A stretch of 32,515 nucleotides of DNA from Comamonadaceae bacterium (GCA_021299555.1 JAJTGH010000006.1:1-32515), one strand, 5' to 3'; shown: positions 10,312-21,843, numbered from the stretch's first letter. Numbers and translations: made by a program. The notes: generated by a model not told the origin, from the letters alone.

Positions 10312-11637
10312 TTAAGGTTGATCAGATTGTTGATCAAGTCGCCGCAGGAAAGCCATTTTCTCGGCGATCTTGGCTTCCAGACCGCGGTCGGTGGGCTGGT
10401 ACCACGACGGCTCCTGCATCCCGTCGGGCAAATAGCTTTCTCCCGCCGCGTAGGCATGAGGCTCGTCATGCGCATACCGATAGGCCCTGCCATGGCCGAG
10501 GTCCTTCATCAACTGCGTGGGGGCATTGCGCAAGTGCGCGGGCACCTGACGCGAGCCGTCCGCCTTGACGAAGGCGCGGGCCGCGTTGTACGCCTCATAA
10601 GCGGCATTGCTCTTGGGTGCGAGCGAGAGATAGACCACCGCCTGGGCAATGGCCAATTCGCCCTCGGGAGATCCCAGCCGTTCGTAGGTGCTGGCCGCGT
10701 CGCTTGCGATTTGCGAGGCGCGAGGATCGGCCAGTCCGATGTCCTCCCATGCCATGCGCAAAACGCGTCGCATCAGGTAGCGCGGGTCGGCCCCGCCATC
10801 GAGCATGCGGCACAGCCAGTACAAGGCCGCATCGGGATGCGAGCCGCGCACCGATTTGTGCAAGGCAGAAATTTGGTCATAAAACTGATCGCCGCCTTTG
10901 TCAAAGCGGCGCGCACCCTGAGCCAGACATTGCTGTAAAAATGCGGCGTCCACTGCCACAAGCCCCGCGAACCGAGCGGCAGTAGCCACCTGCTCGAGCA
11001 GGTTGAGCAAGCGCCGTGCATCGCCATCGGCCAGATCGACCAATGCATCAATGGCTGCTTCGTCGAACTGCAAGTCGGGCAGTTGCTGCTGCCGGGCTCG
11101 CTCAAAAAGGTCTTTGAGTTCGTCCCGATTCAAAGAAGTCAGCACATAGACCTGAGTGCGCGACAGCAGTGCCGAGTTGACCTCGAACGAGGGATTTTCA
11201 GTGGTCGCGCCAATCAACACCACCAGACCCGACTCGACAAAGGGCAGCAAACTGTCTTGCTGGCTCTTGTTGAACCGGTGAATTTCGTCGACAAAGAGCA
11301 AAGTGCGGGCGCCACGGGTCAGGTGCTGCTGAGCCTGATCCATGGCCGCTCGAATTTCCTTGACGCCAGAAAAAACCGCAGACAGCGCAATGAATTCATG
11401 CCCGAAAGCGCGGGCCATGAGTCGGGCCAGGGTGGTTTTCCCCACCCCAGGCGGCCCCCATAGAATCATGGAATGGGGTTGGCCCGAATCGAAAGCCAGC
11501 CTCAAAGGCTTGCCAGGTCCGAGCAAGTGGGACTGACCGATCACCTCATCGACCGCAGCCGGCCGAAGCAACTCAGGCAAGGGCGCCTGGGGCTTGGATT
11601 CGAACAAGCCCCGCATGGCTTCAGGGCCGAAGGACAT
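10312..11637 (-). CDS. rarA: Replication-associated recombination protein A (AAA+ ATPase, MgsA/RarA)
   Basis: 441 residues from ATG 11637, chosen for a GGGAG Shine-Dalgarno about 6 nt upstream. ATG 11616 (MRGLFES) is an alternative. The clamp-loader-like AAA+ module has Walker [10 protein letters not shown] (about residue 62), Walker [12 protein letters not shown], sensor 1 [11 protein letters not shown] and a sensor-2 region. The C-terminal tetramerisation domain follows. RarA acts at stalled replication forks with SSB. The start overlaps the lolA stop by 17 nt, giving ftsK-lolA-rarA, the same order as in enterobacteria. Confidence 0.95.
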   Translation of the reverse strand: MSFGPEAMRGLFESKPQAPLPELLRPAAVDEVIGQSHLLGPGKPLRLAFDSGQPHSMILWGPPGVGKTTLARLMARAFGHEFIALSAVFSGVKEIRAAMDQAQQHLTRGARTLLFVDEIHRFNKSQQDSLLPFVESGLVVLIGATTENPSFEVNSALLSRTQVYVLTSLNRDELKDLFERARQQQLPDLQFDEAAIDALVDLADGDARRLLNLLEQVATAARFAGLVAVDAAFLQQCLAQGARRFDKGGDQFYDQISALHKSVRGSHPDAALYWLCRMLDGGADPRYLMRRVLRMAWEDIGLADPRASQIASDAASTYERLGSPEGELAIAQAVVYLSLAPKSNAAYEAYNAARAFVKADGSRQVPAHLRNAPTQLMKDLGHGRAYRYAHDEPHAYAAGESYLPDGMQEPSWYQPTDRGLEAKIAEKMAFLRRLDQQSDQP

Positions 11638-12295
11638 CGGCTCCCGCCGGCGGCGTGAACTGGAACTGGCTGGCGGCAATCACGGCCTGCGCTTCAAATC
11701 GACTGAACTCGATCAACGATCGCTGGCCCAAAGCGTCCGCAATGTCGAGGCTGACCAGCTCAGCCCCTTTGGGTAAGGCGCGCAGTCCGACCCGGATGCT
11801 TTGCAATTGCCCATCGCGGTTGCGCGGGGTGGCCAGAACCCACTGCAGGCCGCCTGAAGGCGCTTGCACGCTCAAATCAAAATCCGCCTGCAAGCCGCGC
11901 AGGTCGACGGCCGAGGCAATCACCGCAGCCGGTGTGCCCTGCAAGACCTGACTGAGCTTGCGGGCCGTGACCTGATTGAGGTCGGGGTCGTACAACCAAA
12001 GGGTTTGACCGTCGGCCACCAGAGTCTGCACATAGGGCTTGGTGTAGTTAAACCGAAAACGGTTGGGCCGGGAAAATTCAAAGACACCGCTGGAGACGCG
12101 TGTGCGTGCGATCTGCCCATCGCGCGCCGGCGAGGTGACTGTCTGTGTGAACTGGGCCCGCCCGGTCTGCACAGTTCGGATGAAGTCGCCGAGCAGCTGC
12201 AAACCATCGGCGTTGCTTTGCGCGCCGGCACTGCCCACGGCAATTGTCGTGAAGAAGGCAATCCAAAGGCGTCTGTACATGGTTTTCATTTGCAT
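11621..12295 (-). CDS. lolA: Outer-membrane lipoprotein carrier protein LolA
   Basis: 224 residues with an N-terminal signal peptide (about residues 1-24, cut after GSAGA). The periplasmic domain has the LolA-type pattern. GRAQFTQTV near the start, GVFEFSRPNRFRFNYTKPY and DGQTLWLYDPDLNQVTARKL line the hydrophobic cavity, and the protein ends [10 protein letters not shown]. LolA carries lipoproteins from LolCDE across the periplasm to LolB. ATG 12295 shares a base with the ftsK TGA (TGATG). A TTG one codon earlier and ATG 12289 are alternative starts. Confidence 0.94.
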   Translation of the reverse strand: MQMKTMYRRLWIAFFTTIAVGSAGAQSNADGLQLLGDFIRTVQTGRAQFTQTVTSPARDGQIARTRVSSGVFEFSRPNRFRFNYTKPYVQTLVADGQTLWLYDPDLNQVTARKLSQVLQGTPAAVIASAVDLRGLQADFDLSVQAPSGGLQWVLATPRNRDGQLQSIRVGLRALPKGAELVSLDIADALGQRSLIEFSRFEAQAVIAASQFQFTPPAGADVLRP

Positions 12296-14619
12296 CAATC
12301 GGCCCGAGCCGGCACCAAGATCTCGCGCTGCCCCGCGCCCGACATGGCGCTGACCATGCCGGCGTTTTCCATGTCCTCAAGCAATCGGGCCGCGCGGTTG
12401 TAACCGATCTTCAGGTGCCGCTGCACCAGCGATATGGAAGCCTTGCGGTGCTTGAGCACCACCTCGACCGCCTGATCGTACATGGGGTCTTTCTCGCCAC
12501 CGGCATCGCCCAGCAAGTCGGCACCGCCCTCGCCATCGACCGTACCGCCTTCGAGCACACCGTCGACATATTGGGGCTCGCCCTGAGATTTGAGATAAGC
12601 CACCACGCGATGGACCTCCTCGTCACTGACAAAAGCGCCATGAACGCGTATGGGCAGTCCCGTGCCACTGGGCAGGTAGAGCATGTCCCCCATGCCCAAC
12701 AGGGCTTCGGCGCCCATCTGATCGAGGATGGTGCGGCTGTCGATCTTGCTGGAGACCTGGAAGGACAGCCGAGTGGGGATATTGGCCTTGATCAGGCCGG
12801 TGATCACGTCCACACTGGGCCGCTGGGTGGCCAGGATCAGGTGAATCCCAGCCGCTCGGGCCTTTTGCGCCAAGCGCGCGATGAGCTCTTCGATCTTTTT
12901 GCCCACGACCATCATCAGGTCGGCCAACTCGTCAATCACAACCACGATAAAGGGCAAGCGCTCCAGAGGCTCTGGCTCGTTGGGCGTCAGGCTAAACGGG
13001 TTGTAGATGAACTCGCCGCGGGCTTTGGCTTCGTCGATCTTCGCGTTGTAGCCGGCCAAGTTGCGAACGCCCAGCTTGCTCATCAGCCTGTAGCGTTTTT
13101 CCATTTCGGCCACGCACCAATTGAGGCCATGGGCCGCTTGCTTCATGTCGGTGACCACAGGCGCCAGAAGGTGAGCAATCCCCTCGTAGACGCTCATCTC
13201 AAGCATCTTGGGATCAATCAGCAGCAAGCGCACATCGCGCGGGTCGGCCTTGTAGAGCAGACTCAAGATCATGGCATTGATGCCCACCGACTTGCCCGAG
13301 CCGGTGGTGCCGGCCACCAGGCAATGCGGCATCTTGGCCAAGTCGGCCACCACAGCGTTGCCGCTGATGTCCTTGCCCAAGCCTAGAGTCAGCATGGACT
13401 TGGCTTCGTTGTAGGTTTGCGAGCCCAAAATCTCGCTGAGCTTGATGGACTGCCTCTTGGCGTTGGGCAATTCAAGCGCCATGTAGTTCTTGCCCGGGAT
13501 GGTCTCGATGACGCGAATGGACACGAGGCTCAGCGCACGGGCCAGGTCCTTGGCCAGGTTGACCACCTGCGAGCCCTTAACACCGGTGGCTGGCTCGATT
13601 TCATAGCGGGTGATCACGGGCCCGGGGGCAGCGGCCACCACACGCACCTCGACGCCAAAGTCCTTGAGTTTCTTCTCGATCAGTCTGGAAGTCATCTCCA
13701 GCATCTCGGCCGATACGCCCTCCTGCCGAGAAATCGCACCATCGAGCAGATCGATCTGGGGCAAATTGGAGTCGGGCAGTTCATTGAAGAGCGGCTTTTG
13801 GCGCTCCTTGGCCACCCGCTCGCTTTTGGGAATTTCGACCGCAACGGGTTCAATCACCACAGCAATGGGATGACTGTCCTCAATGTCCACTCGCTCTTCG
13901 AGCAGCACCTCTTCGCGCTCACGTGCGGCCATGCGGCCTGCAGCCAAATCCTGGGCCACTTCACGTTTTTCGCGGCGCGTCTCGATCAAGCCGTCGATCC
14001 ACCCTCCCAGACCTTGAGCCGCCTGCCCCCAGGAAAAAGAAAATGCCAAAGAGACACCAGCAACACCCACCACGATACACACTAGGGCCGAGCCGGCAAA
14101 TCCCAGCCATTTCAGGGCGGCCGGCCCAACCCAGTAACCAAGCACGCCACCGGCATGCCCGGGCAAAAAGGCCTCAAACCGATAAAGCCGCGTCCATTCC
14201 AGCGCCGCACTGGCGACCATCAGGGCAAGCAAACCCAGGCCAACGGCCACGCGTTTGCGCCAGTTAGAAGGCGCTGCAGGTGCACCACTGAGCCATCGGC
14301 GCAGGCCGGTCAACCACAGACTGACGCCCAGAGCGACCAGCCACCAGACCGACAGGCCCAGCAAAAAATAGCTGTGATCGGCCAGCAAAGCGCCGAAACG
14401 GCCTCCCCAGTTGCGCACAGCCCCCGCCGCGCTGCCCGCAGCGCCACCCGTCGTGGACCAGGCGGGGTCATTGGCCGAATAACTCAGCAGGCAAAGCAGC
14501 CAGAACGACAATGCCAGCAGCCCGAAAATCAGGCTCAGCTCCTGGGCAAACCGACTCAGCCGCCCCGGGGCTTCGGGCCGATCGCTTTGAGCTTGTAAGG
14601 TGTCGATGGAGTAAGTCAT
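12295..14619 (-). CDS. ftsK: DNA translocase FtsK
   Basis: 774 residues, the short SpoIIIE-like form with a brief linker. The N-terminal domain has four TM segments (about residues 28-50, 80-105, 125-145, 165-200). The motor domain carries Walker [18 protein letters not shown] and Walker [15 protein letters not shown]. The C-terminal gamma winged helix (about residues 710-770, ending near [18 protein letters not shown]) reads KOPS. FtsK pumps the chromosome terminus through the closing septum and activates XerCD at dif. ATG 14619 heads the ftsK-lolA-rarA unit and is divergent from trxB, 186 nt apart. Confidence 0.97.
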   Translation of the reverse strand: MTYSIDTLQAQSDRPEAPGRLSRFAQELSLIFGLLALSFWLLCLLSYSANDPAWSTTGGAAGSAAGAVRNWGGRFGALLADHSYFLLGLSVWWLVALGVSLWLTGLRRWLSGAPAAPSNWRKRVAVGLGLLALMVASAALEWTRLYRFEAFLPGHAGGVLGYWVGPAALKWLGFAGSALVCIVVGVAGVSLAFSFSWGQAAQGLGGWIDGLIETRREKREVAQDLAAGRMAAREREEVLLEERVDIEDSHPIAVVIEPVAVEIPKSERVAKERQKPLFNELPDSNLPQIDLLDGAISRQEGVSAEMLEMTSRLIEKKLKDFGVEVRVVAAAPGPVITRYEIEPATGVKGSQVVNLAKDLARALSLVSIRVIETIPGKNYMALELPNAKRQSIKLSEILGSQTYNEAKSMLTLGLGKDISGNAVVADLAKMPHCLVAGTTGSGKSVGINAMILSLLYKADPRDVRLLLIDPKMLEMSVYEGIAHLLAPVVTDMKQAAHGLNWCVAEMEKRYRLMSKLGVRNLAGYNAKIDEAKARGEFIYNPFSLTPNEPEPLERLPFIVVVIDELADLMMVVGKKIEELIARLAQKARAAGIHLILATQRPSVDVITGLIKANIPTRLSFQVSSKIDSRTILDQMGAEALLGMGDMLYLPSGTGLPIRVHGAFVSDEEVHRVVAYLKSQGEPQYVDGVLEGGTVDGEGGADLLGDAGGEKDPMYDQAVEVVLKHRKASISLVQRHLKIGYNRAARLLEDMENAGMVSAMSGAGQREILVPARAD

Positions 14620-14634
14620 GGATCAGACCGATAG

Positions 14635-15753
<1,119 letters not shown>

Positions 15754-15754
15754 C

Positions 15755-16660
15755 ATGCCAGTTTTCAGCATGACGGGCTATGCAGCAGTGCAGGCGCCCC
15801 TGGAGGTTCAGGGACACAGCGACCAAGGCGCAGGCTCGCTGGGCCTGGAAATTCGATCGGTCAACAGCCGTTTCCTGGATCTGGCCCTGCGCCTGCCCGA
15901 CGATTTGCGTCAGGCCGAGCCCGGCTTGCGCGAGCTCATTGGGCGCCAGCTCAAGCGCGGCAAGGTGGAGTTGCGTGCCGGTATCGAAAGCGCCAAAAGC
16001 AGCGCCTTGCCCAGAGCCTCTGTCGTCTTGCTCGAGCAGTTGCTGCAGGCACAAAAAAGCATACAAGCCCACTTGCCCGACGCCGCCGGCTTGAGCGTGG
16101 CCGAGGTGCTGCGCTTGAGCGACCAGCCAAGGAGCGCGCCGCAGGACCTGCAAGCCCAATTGCTCAAATTGGCCCAGCAGGCGCTGCGCGAGCTGTGCTC
16201 GGCCAGACAGCGCGAGGGGGAGCGGCTGGCTCAGATGCTCACAGACCGAACCGGCCAGCTTCGGGACCTGGCCCGTCAAGCCGAACCCTTGGTGCCGCAG
16301 CTGGTGGAGCAACAAAAAAATCGCTTCCTCGAGCGCTGGAGTGAAGCAATGGCGCTGACCGATGGCAGCACGCCGCCGCAAGCGGCGCAAGACCGTGCGC
16401 TGACCGAGGCAACCGCCTTTGCGATTCGCATCGACGTGGCGGAGGAGCTCACGCGCCTGGCTTCGCATCTGGACGAAATTGATCGCCTGGTGCAAGCTGG
16501 CGGAGAAATCGGTAAACGGCTGGACTTTCTGATTCAAGAACTGCACCGCGAAGCCAATACCCTGGGTTCGAAATCGCCCGCCCTGGAGTTGACCCGGATT
16601 TCAGTGGACATGAAGGTGCTGATCGAGCAAATGCGCGAGCAGGTACAAAACATCGAATAA
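15755..16660 (+). CDS. yicC: YicC/YloC family endoribonuclease
   Basis: 301 residues starting with the family signature MPVFSMTGYAAVQ. The N-terminal YicC_N-type segment has LEIRSVNSRFLDLALRLPDDL. The C-terminal domain has RIDVAEELTRLASHLDEI and GGEIGKRLDFLIQELHREAN followed by TLGSKS, the most conserved block. YicC proteins are endoribonucleases implicated in RNA turnover. The gene begins 1 nt after trxB and ends 12 nt before gmk; yicC-gmk neighbourhood is frequent in proteobacteria and supports the call. Confidence 0.94.
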   Translation: MPVFSMTGYAAVQAPLEVQGHSDQGAGSLGLEIRSVNSRFLDLALRLPDDLRQAEPGLRELIGRQLKRGKVELRAGIESAKSSALPRASVVLLEQLLQAQKSIQAHLPDAAGLSVAEVLRLSDQPRSAPQDLQAQLLKLAQQALRELCSARQREGERLAQMLTDRTGQLRDLARQAEPLVPQLVEQQKNRFLERWSEAMALTDGSTPPQAAQDRALTEATAFAIRIDVAEELTRLASHLDEIDRLVQAGGEIGKRLDFLIQELHREANTLGSKSPALELTRISVDMKVLIEQMREQVQNIE

Positions 16661-16672
16661 GCTGTGAACGCT

Positions 16673-17293
16673 ATGGACTACCCAGGAAACCTCTTCGTTG
16701 TTGCAGCGCCCAGTGGCGCTGGCAAGTCCAGCCTGGTCAAGGCTCTGATGGAGATCGACGCTGGAGTAGCTCCCTCGGTTTCTCACACCACCCGCCCGCC
16801 CCGCGGCCAGGAAAAGCACGGGCGTGAGTACTTTTTTCTATCCAACGATGAGTTCGACCGCATGGTGGAGCGTCAGTCGTTCCTTGAATGGGCCCATGTG
16901 CATGGTCACCGATACGGTACGTCCCGGCAGGCCATCGAAGACCGGATCAGAACCGGAGCCGATGTGATGCTGGAAATCGACTACCAAGGGGCGATCAACA
17001 TCAAGAAAATCTTCGCCAACGCAGTGCTGATCTTTATCCTGCCGCCGAGCTGGGAGGAGCTGCGCGCCCGCCTGCAACGGCGCGGCGAAGACAGCGCGCA
17101 GGTGATCGAGCTGCGCCTGAGAAATGCGGCCGAGGAAATGGCACAGGTCCAGCATTTCGACTTCGTTATAATCAACGAACTCTTTGAACGGGCGCTCTTT
17201 GACCTCAAGAGCATCGTTCACGCTCAGCGGCTCAAGTACGCGGCCCAGCGCCGCAGCCGAGCCGCGACATTTGAAGCCCTGAATCTGACCTGA
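16673..17293 (+). CDS. gmk: Guanylate kinase
   Basis: 206 residues from ATG 16673 ([20 protein letters not shown]). GTG 16664 is an alternative start. P-loop [13 protein letters not shown]-binding [19 protein letters not shown] and [26 protein letters not shown] are the classic Gmk blocks; the lid contains RLQRRGEDS. It phosphorylates GMP to GDP, supplying GTP and, indirectly, (p)ppGpp synthesis by the downstream SpoT. Confidence 0.96.
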   Translation: MDYPGNLFVVAAPSGAGKSSLVKALMEIDAGVAPSVSHTTRPPRGQEKHGREYFFLSNDEFDRMVERQSFLEWAHVHGHRYGTSRQAIEDRIRTGADVMLEIDYQGAINIKKIFANAVLIFILPPSWEELRARLQRRGEDSAQVIELRLRNAAEEMAQVQHFDFVIINELFERALFDLKSIVHAQRLKYAAQRRSRAATFEALNLT

Positions 17294-17316
17294 TTTGACT
17301 GACTGGAGTTTGTGCC

Positions 17317-17520
17317 ATGGCCCGCATCACCGTTGAAGACTGCCTGGAAAAGATCCCCAACCGCTTTCAGCTGGTGCTCGCCGCCACCTACCGTGCCCGC
17401 ATGCTCAGCCAGGGGCACACGCCAAAAATTGAGAGCAGGAACAAGCCTGGGGTGACCGCCTTGCGTGAAATCGCTGCGGGACAAATTGGCCTGGAAATGC
17501 TTAAAAAAGTGCCCGGCTGA
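17317..17520 (+). CDS. rpoZ: RNA polymerase omega subunit
   Basis: 67 residues beginning [19 protein letters not shown], the family signature, followed by [14 protein letters not shown] and ending in a short charged tail. Omega stabilises the beta' subunit and forms part of a ppGpp site. ATG 17317 has a clear GGAG Shine-Dalgarno at 17305-17308. It lies 23 nt after gmk and is followed by a strong intrinsic terminator before spoT. Confidence 0.97.
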   Translation: MARITVEDCLEKIPNRFQLVLAATYRARMLSQGHTPKIESRNKPGVTALREIAAGQIGLEMLKKVPG

Positions 17521-17537
17521 CCTGATCGGCCCCCTTG

Positions 17538-17564
17538 AAAAGCACCGCCTGGCGGTGCTTTTTT
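17538..17564 (+). terminator. Intrinsic terminator after rpoZ
   Basis: AAAAGCACCGCC pairs with GGCGGTGCTTTT around a minimal loop, followed by a run of T (T6, then GC and T5). This is a strong rho-independent terminator 17 nt after the rpoZ stop. It separates gmk-rpoZ from spoT, which must have its own promoter or depend on read-through. Confidence 0.85.
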
Positions 17565-17641
17565 GCTTTTTGGCGCGCCCGCTGTCACCCAAAAAAGCGC
17601 CCAGACGCCGCAAGCCTTGCCGCTCGCGCTACAGTCGGGTC

Positions 17642-19882
17642 ATGGGCGCCCTGCAACCGACTGTCATGAACGCTCGCTCGAGCCCGGCCGCTGCCAACGC
17701 AGCAGCGGCCAGCTTTGCGGCGCTCACTGCAAAGCTGGGGTACCTGAGCCGATCCGACGTCGAACTGGTGCGCAAAGCCTACCGGTTTGCCGATGAGGCC
17801 CACCTGGGTCAACTTCGCAGCAGTGGCGAGCCGTACATCACTCACCCGATCGCGGTGGCAGCCCAGTGCGCCGATTGGAAGCTCGACGCACAGGCCCTGA
17901 TGGCCGCTTTGCTGCACGACGCGATCGAGGACTGTGGCGTGAGCAAGCCCGAGCTGATTGAGCGATTTGGCGCGCCCGTGGCTGAACTGGTCGACGGACT
18001 GACCAAACTGGAAAAGCTGGCCTTCAACACCCGGGAAGAAAACCAAGCCGAGTCTTTCCGCAAGATGCTCTTGGCCATGGCGCGGGACGTCCGGGTCATC
18101 CTGATCAAGCTGGCCGATCGCACCCACAACATGCGCACCCTGGGCGACCTGCCCAGGGCCAAGTGGGGGCGCATTGCCAACGAAACGCTCGACATCTATG
18201 CCCCGATCGCCCACCGGCTCGGTCTGAACGCCACTTACCGCGAGCTGCAGGATCTGTCATTCAGGCACTTGCACCCCTGGCGCTACGCGACCTTGTCCAA
18301 GGCCCTGTCGCGCTCGCGCGGGCGGCGCCGCGACGTCATCCGGCGGGCGCAAAACGAGGTCGAGGCTGCGTTCGCCGCTGCCGGTATACAGGTTCGAATC
18401 GATGGCCGGGAAAAGACGCTGTTTTCGATCTATCGCAAGATGAACGACAAGCACCTGTCGTTTGCGCAAGTGACCGACATCTACGGCTTTCGCGTGATCG
18501 TCGATCAGGTCACGGCCTGCTATACCGCCTTGGGTGTGCTGCACCAGCTCTACAAGCCCTTGCCGGGCAAATTCAAGGACTACATCGCCATCCCGAAGAT
18601 CAATGGCTACCAGTCCCTGCACACCACCTTGATCGGGCCGTTTGGTACCAACATTGAATTCCAGATGCGAACCGAGGCCATGCATGTGGTGGCCGAGTCG
18701 GGTGTGGCGGCGCACTGGCTCTACAAGGCCGTCGATCCGCTGGGCGACACTTCGCAGAACCTGGGCACCCAGTGGCTTCAATCCCTGCTGGACATCCAGC
18801 ATGAGACCCGTGATGCGTCGGAATTTTGGGACCATATCAAGATCGATCTGTTTCCCGATGCGGTCTATGTTTTCACGCCCAAGAGCCAGATCATGGCCAT
18901 GCCCCGGGGCGCCACGGTGGTGGACTTTGCTTACACCATTCACAGCGACATCGGTCATCGAACGGTCGCTGCCAAGATCAACTCTGAGCAAGTGCCGCTG
19001 CGCACCGAGCTGCGAAACGGGGATGTGGTTGAAGTCATCACCGGGTCGGTGGTCAGCCCCAACCCCGGCTGGCTCGGCTTTGTCAGAACTGGAAGGGCGA
19101 GATCGAAAATTCGCCACCACCTCAAGACCATGGCCCTGACCGAGTCGAGGGATCTGGGCGAAAAGATGCTGGCTCAGGCGCTGCGCGCTGAAGGGATCGA
19201 GCAGTTGCCCAGCGAAGATGAGGCGTTCCGTAGCCTGTGGGACCGAACACTGCGCTTTTCAGGCAATCGATCCCGAGCGGACTTGCTCACCGACATTGGT
19301 TTGGGCAAACGCATTGCCAGCATCGTGGCCAAGCGCATGGCCAGCTTGTTGATTGAAAGCGGGACCAAGCCCGATGCGCTGCTCATGAGTCGCGAGCGTT
19401 TTACGGCCCACGAATCTGTTTCGCAAGCCGCATTGCTGCTCGATGGCAGCGAAGGCAGCTCGGTTCAATTTGCATCGTGCTGCCACCCCATCCCCGGCGA
19501 TGACATCGTTGGCTACCTGGGCCATGGAGAAGGCGTGGTGGTCCACACCGAGGACTGCAGCGTGGCGCAGCGCCTGCAACACCGCGACAGCGAACGTTTT
19601 ATTGCTGTGGCCTGGTCAGACGAGCTGACCCGAACCTTTGAAACCGACCTGCTGCTCACTGTGACTGCTGGCAAGGGCGTGCTGGCACGGGTGGCCTCTG
19701 CCCTGGCCGGTGCGGAAGTCAACATCACCCATGTTCAGATGCAGCCCGAAAGTGTGCAGGCCACGACCGAGTTGCGCTTTACCATCGCCGTTGAAGACCG
19801 CATTCATCTGGCGCGCGTGATCCGCAGCCTCAAGCGAACGCCAGCCGTGCTGCGGGTTCAACGCGCCAAGCCGGGACACTGA
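17642..19882 (+). CDS. spoT: Bifunctional (p)ppGpp synthetase/hydrolase SpoT (Rel/Spo long RSH)
   Basis: 746 residues from ATG 17642; ATG 17666 is also possible. The frame is open upstream into rpoZ, but that part is not coding-like. The HD hydrolase domain (about residues 45-200) keeps LLHDAIED and LADRTHNMRTL, so hydrolysis should be intact. The synthetase domain (about 245-360) has KTLFSIYRKM, DIYGFRVIV, GKFKDYIAIPKINGYQSLHT and IEFQMRTEAM. TGS (about 405-465, VYVFTPKSQIMAMPRG) and a C-terminal ACT domain follow. SpoT balances (p)ppGpp under nutrient stress. Its position next to rpoZ and near gmk is conserved. Confidence 0.95.
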   Translation: MGALQPTVMNARSSPAAANAAAASFAALTAKLGYLSRSDVELVRKAYRFADEAHLGQLRSSGEPYITHPIAVAAQCADWKLDAQALMAALLHDAIEDCGVSKPELIERFGAPVAELVDGLTKLEKLAFNTREENQAESFRKMLLAMARDVRVILIKLADRTHNMRTLGDLPRAKWGRIANETLDIYAPIAHRLGLNATYRELQDLSFRHLHPWRYATLSKALSRSRGRRRDVIRRAQNEVEAAFAAAGIQVRIDGREKTLFSIYRKMNDKHLSFAQVTDIYGFRVIVDQVTACYTALGVLHQLYKPLPGKFKDYIAIPKINGYQSLHTTLIGPFGTNIEFQMRTEAMHVVAESGVAAHWLYKAVDPLGDTSQNLGTQWLQSLLDIQHETRDASEFWDHIKIDLFPDAVYVFTPKSQIMAMPRGATVVDFAYTIHSDIGHRTVAAKINSEQVPLRTELRNGDVVEVITGSVVSPNPGWLGFVRTGRARSKIRHHLKTMALTESRDLGEKMLAQALRAEGIEQLPSEDEAFRSLWDRTLRFSGNRSRADLLTDIGLGKRIASIVAKRMASLLIESGTKPDALLMSRERFTAHESVSQAALLLDGSEGSSVQFASCCHPIPGDDIVGYLGHGEGVVVHTEDCSVAQRLQHRDSERFIAVAWSDELTRTFETDLLLTVTAGKGVLARVASALAGAEVNITHVQMQPESVQATTELRFTIAVEDRIHLARVIRSLKRTPAVLRVQRAKPGH

Positions 19883-19918
19883 CCCAACCAAGGCCCAATC
19901 CGGGCGCAACAGCGCGCA

Positions 19919-20491
19919 CTACGGTCCAGAGGTACGGGACTGCGCTGCATCGGGATAGCTCACCTGTAGAGCCTCCAGCATTTGCACGCCGACCGGTGTG
20001 TGCAAAGGCACCTCGTCGCCCACACGCGCCTTGAGCAAAGCGCGCGCCACCGGGCTGATCCAGCTGATCTGTCCGGCCAGGCTGTCGGCTTCATCAATGC
20101 CCACGATGGTGACCGTGTATTGCCGTCCATCCACTTGAACATAGTGCACCGTGGCGCCAAAGAAAACCTGATCACTGCCATGGTGAACCGAGGGGTCACT
20201 GATTTCCGCGATTTCAAGCCGCTTGGTCAAAAACCTCACCCTGCGGTCAATTTCACGCAGACGCTTTTTCCCGTAAAGGTAGTCACCGTTTTCTGAACGG
20301 TCGCCGTTGCTCGCCGCCCAGTGCACCACCTCGACAACCCGCGGTCGCTCGTTGTCAATCAGGTCCAGCAACTCGGCTTTGAGGCGAGCAAATCCGGCCG
20401 GGGTGATGTAGTTTTTGCCGCCCACTGGCAAGGGCGGCAAGCCAAGGTCATCCTCGTCAGCGTCGGTTTCTTTGGTGAAGGCCTTGCTCAT
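19919..20491 (-). CDS. greB: Transcription elongation factor GreB
   Basis: 190 residues from ATG 20491 (MSKAFTKETDADED); 17 more in-frame codons upstream are not family-like. The N-terminal coiled coil (about 25-95) has NYITPAGFARLKAELLDL and the basic tip NGDYLYGKKRLREIDRRVRF that reaches the RNAP active site. The FKBP-like C-terminal domain has FFGATVHY and SWISPVARALLKARVGDEV. GreB rescues backtracked RNAP by stimulating transcript cleavage. It converges with spoT, 36 nt apart. Confidence 0.95.
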   Translation of the reverse strand: MSKAFTKETDADEDDLGLPPLPVGGKNYITPAGFARLKAELLDLIDNERPRVVEVVHWAASNGDRSENGDYLYGKKRLREIDRRVRFLTKRLEIAEISDPSVHHGSDQVFFGATVHYVQVDGRQYTVTIVGIDEADSLAGQISWISPVARALLKARVGDEVPLHTPVGVQMLEALQVSYPDAAQSRTSGP

Positions 20492-20563
20492 GGCAAAAGC
20501 ATAGCAGTGCGAATCGGTATCGGCCACTGCAGGCCCAGGCAAGGGCCAGCGAAGAAGCGGCGC

Positions 20564-20818
20564 TCAATCAAAAATTTCACTGAGCCAAGACTTGTGCTTG
20601 CGGTGACCGTGGTGCGACTGACTCCAATTTTGGGGCGCAGTCCGCTGGGCAGTCACAGACTGAGCCGTCACAGGAACATCTGCAGCACTGCGCTCGATGA
20701 TCTTGTCAAGTTCACCGCGATCGAGCCAGACGCCGCGACACTTGGGGCAGTAGTCAATTTCCACGCCTTGGCGTTCAGCCATCGTCAGAACATGATCAAC
20801 GCACTGGGGACACTTCAT
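20564..20818 (-). CDS. Small zinc-ribbon protein (zf-TFIIB family)
   Basis: 84 residues. The N-terminal half is a zinc ribbon: MKCPQC gives the first Cys pair and YCPKCRGVWLDRGELDKII the second, the diagnostic zf-TFIIB pattern (C-x2-C ... C-x2-C-x-G-x-W-x-D-x-x-E-L). The C-terminal half is polar, His-rich (HHGHRKH) and ends in a short hydrophobic patch. Function is unknown; these proteins are usually cytosolic. It lies 12 nt downstream of terC, and may be co-transcribed with it under the upstream riboswitch. Confidence 0.9.
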   Translation of the reverse strand: MKCPQCVDHVLTMAERQGVEIDYCPKCRGVWLDRGELDKIIERSAADVPVTAQSVTAQRTAPQNWSQSHHGHRKHKSWLSEIFD

Positions 20819-20830
20819 AAGAGACTCCTT

Positions 20831-21814
20831 TCAGGACAACTTATCACCGTCGGGGCCAGGGACTGTGCCCACTGGTGCGGTGCGGGCGCTCAGAATCATG
20901 GTGATCGCAAGAATACCGACCACCGCACCGAGCGACACCACCACGGGGATCTTGTAGACATCGATGAGCACCATTTTGGTACCGATGAAGACCAGAATCA
21001 CTGCCAAGCCATAGTTGAGCAAATGGAACTTGGCAGCGACCGCCTGCAACAAGAAGAACATGGCCCGCAATCCCAAAATTGCGAATACGTTGCTGGTCAG
21101 CACAATGAACGGATCGCTGGTGATGGCAAAAATCGCGGGAATGGAGTCCACGGCAAAGATGACGTCGGTCAAACCCACCAAACAGATGACCATGAACAGC
21201 GGAGTGGCGATGCGCTTGCCGTTTTCCAGCGTAAAGAAATTCTCACCGTCGTAAGCGCTGCTCACGGGTATGAGCTTGCGCAAAATCTTCAGTGCCGGGT
21301 TGTCGCTCAGATCAGACTCCTTGCCAGCGGCCCACCACATCTTGATGCCAGTCAGGATCAGGAAGCCGCCAAACACATAAAGAACCCAATGAAACTGAGC
21401 CAGGAGCCAGCCACCAATCAAGATCATCACGGTGCGCAGTACGATGGCACCGACGATGCCGATCATCAAAACCCGCTTCTGGTAAGCCGCAGGAACGGAA
21501 AAGTAGGTGAAGATCATCAGGAAGACAACAATGTTGTCAACCGCCAAGCTCTTTTCGATCAAGTACCCGGTCAAAAACTCCAGTGATTTTTCGGAGGCCA
21601 GTTCGGAATTGCCCGTGGTGTCGCGAATTGCCCACCAAAACAGGGCATTGAAAACGAAACTCAGCGCGACCCAGACGATGGACCAGTTGATGGCCTGTTT
21701 GACGCTGACCTCCTGCGCACCTTGTTTTTTAAGGACAACAAAGTCAACGAAGAGCGCCGCCAGCACAAAGACGACAAAGACGAGCCAGAGCCACAAGGGC
21801 GCGATGGAATTCAT
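20831..21814 (-). CDS. TerC/Alx family membrane protein (probable manganese exporter)
   Basis: 327 residues from ATG 21814 (MNSIAPLWLWLVFVVFVLAA); TTG 21820 is only a frame extension. About nine TM helices. The TerC hallmarks are acidic residues in helices: DFVVLKKQ near residue 23, EKSLAVDNIVVFLMIF about 90, and VCLVGLTDVIFAVDSIPAIF about 215-235. Alx-type TerC proteins are linked to Mn2+ efflux and to loading Mn on exported enzymes. A GAGG Shine-Dalgarno lies 8 nt upstream, inside the riboswitch expression platform, so manganese control is likely. Confidence 0.93.
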   Translation of the reverse strand: MNSIAPLWLWLVFVVFVLAALFVDFVVLKKQGAQEVSVKQAINWSIVWVALSFVFNALFWWAIRDTTGNSELASEKSLEFLTGYLIEKSLAVDNIVVFLMIFTYFSVPAAYQKRVLMIGIVGAIVLRTVMILIGGWLLAQFHWVLYVFGGFLILTGIKMWWAAGKESDLSDNPALKILRKLIPVSSAYDGENFFTLENGKRIATPLFMVICLVGLTDVIFAVDSIPAIFAITSDPFIVLTSNVFAILGLRAMFFLLQAVAAKFHLLNYGLAVILVFIGTKMVLIDVYKIPVVVSLGAVVGILAITMILSARTAPVGTVPGPDGDKLS

Positions 21815-21816
21815 AA

Positions 21817-21826
21817 GCAAGACCTC
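21817..21826 (-). promoter_or_regulatory. Expression platform: terC Shine-Dalgarno within an anti-P1 sequence
   Basis: Read on the minus strand, GAGG followed by TCTTGC precedes the terC ATG. The nine bases AGGTCTTGC (21817-21825) are the exact complement of GCAAGACCT at 21850-21858, which includes the 3' strand of aptamer helix P1. Pairing the two would hide the ribosome site; forming P1 on Mn2+ binding would release it. No T-tract is seen, so control is predicted to be at translation initiation. Confidence 0.65.
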
Positions 21827-21843
21827 GGTACGGTTTTAGCGCA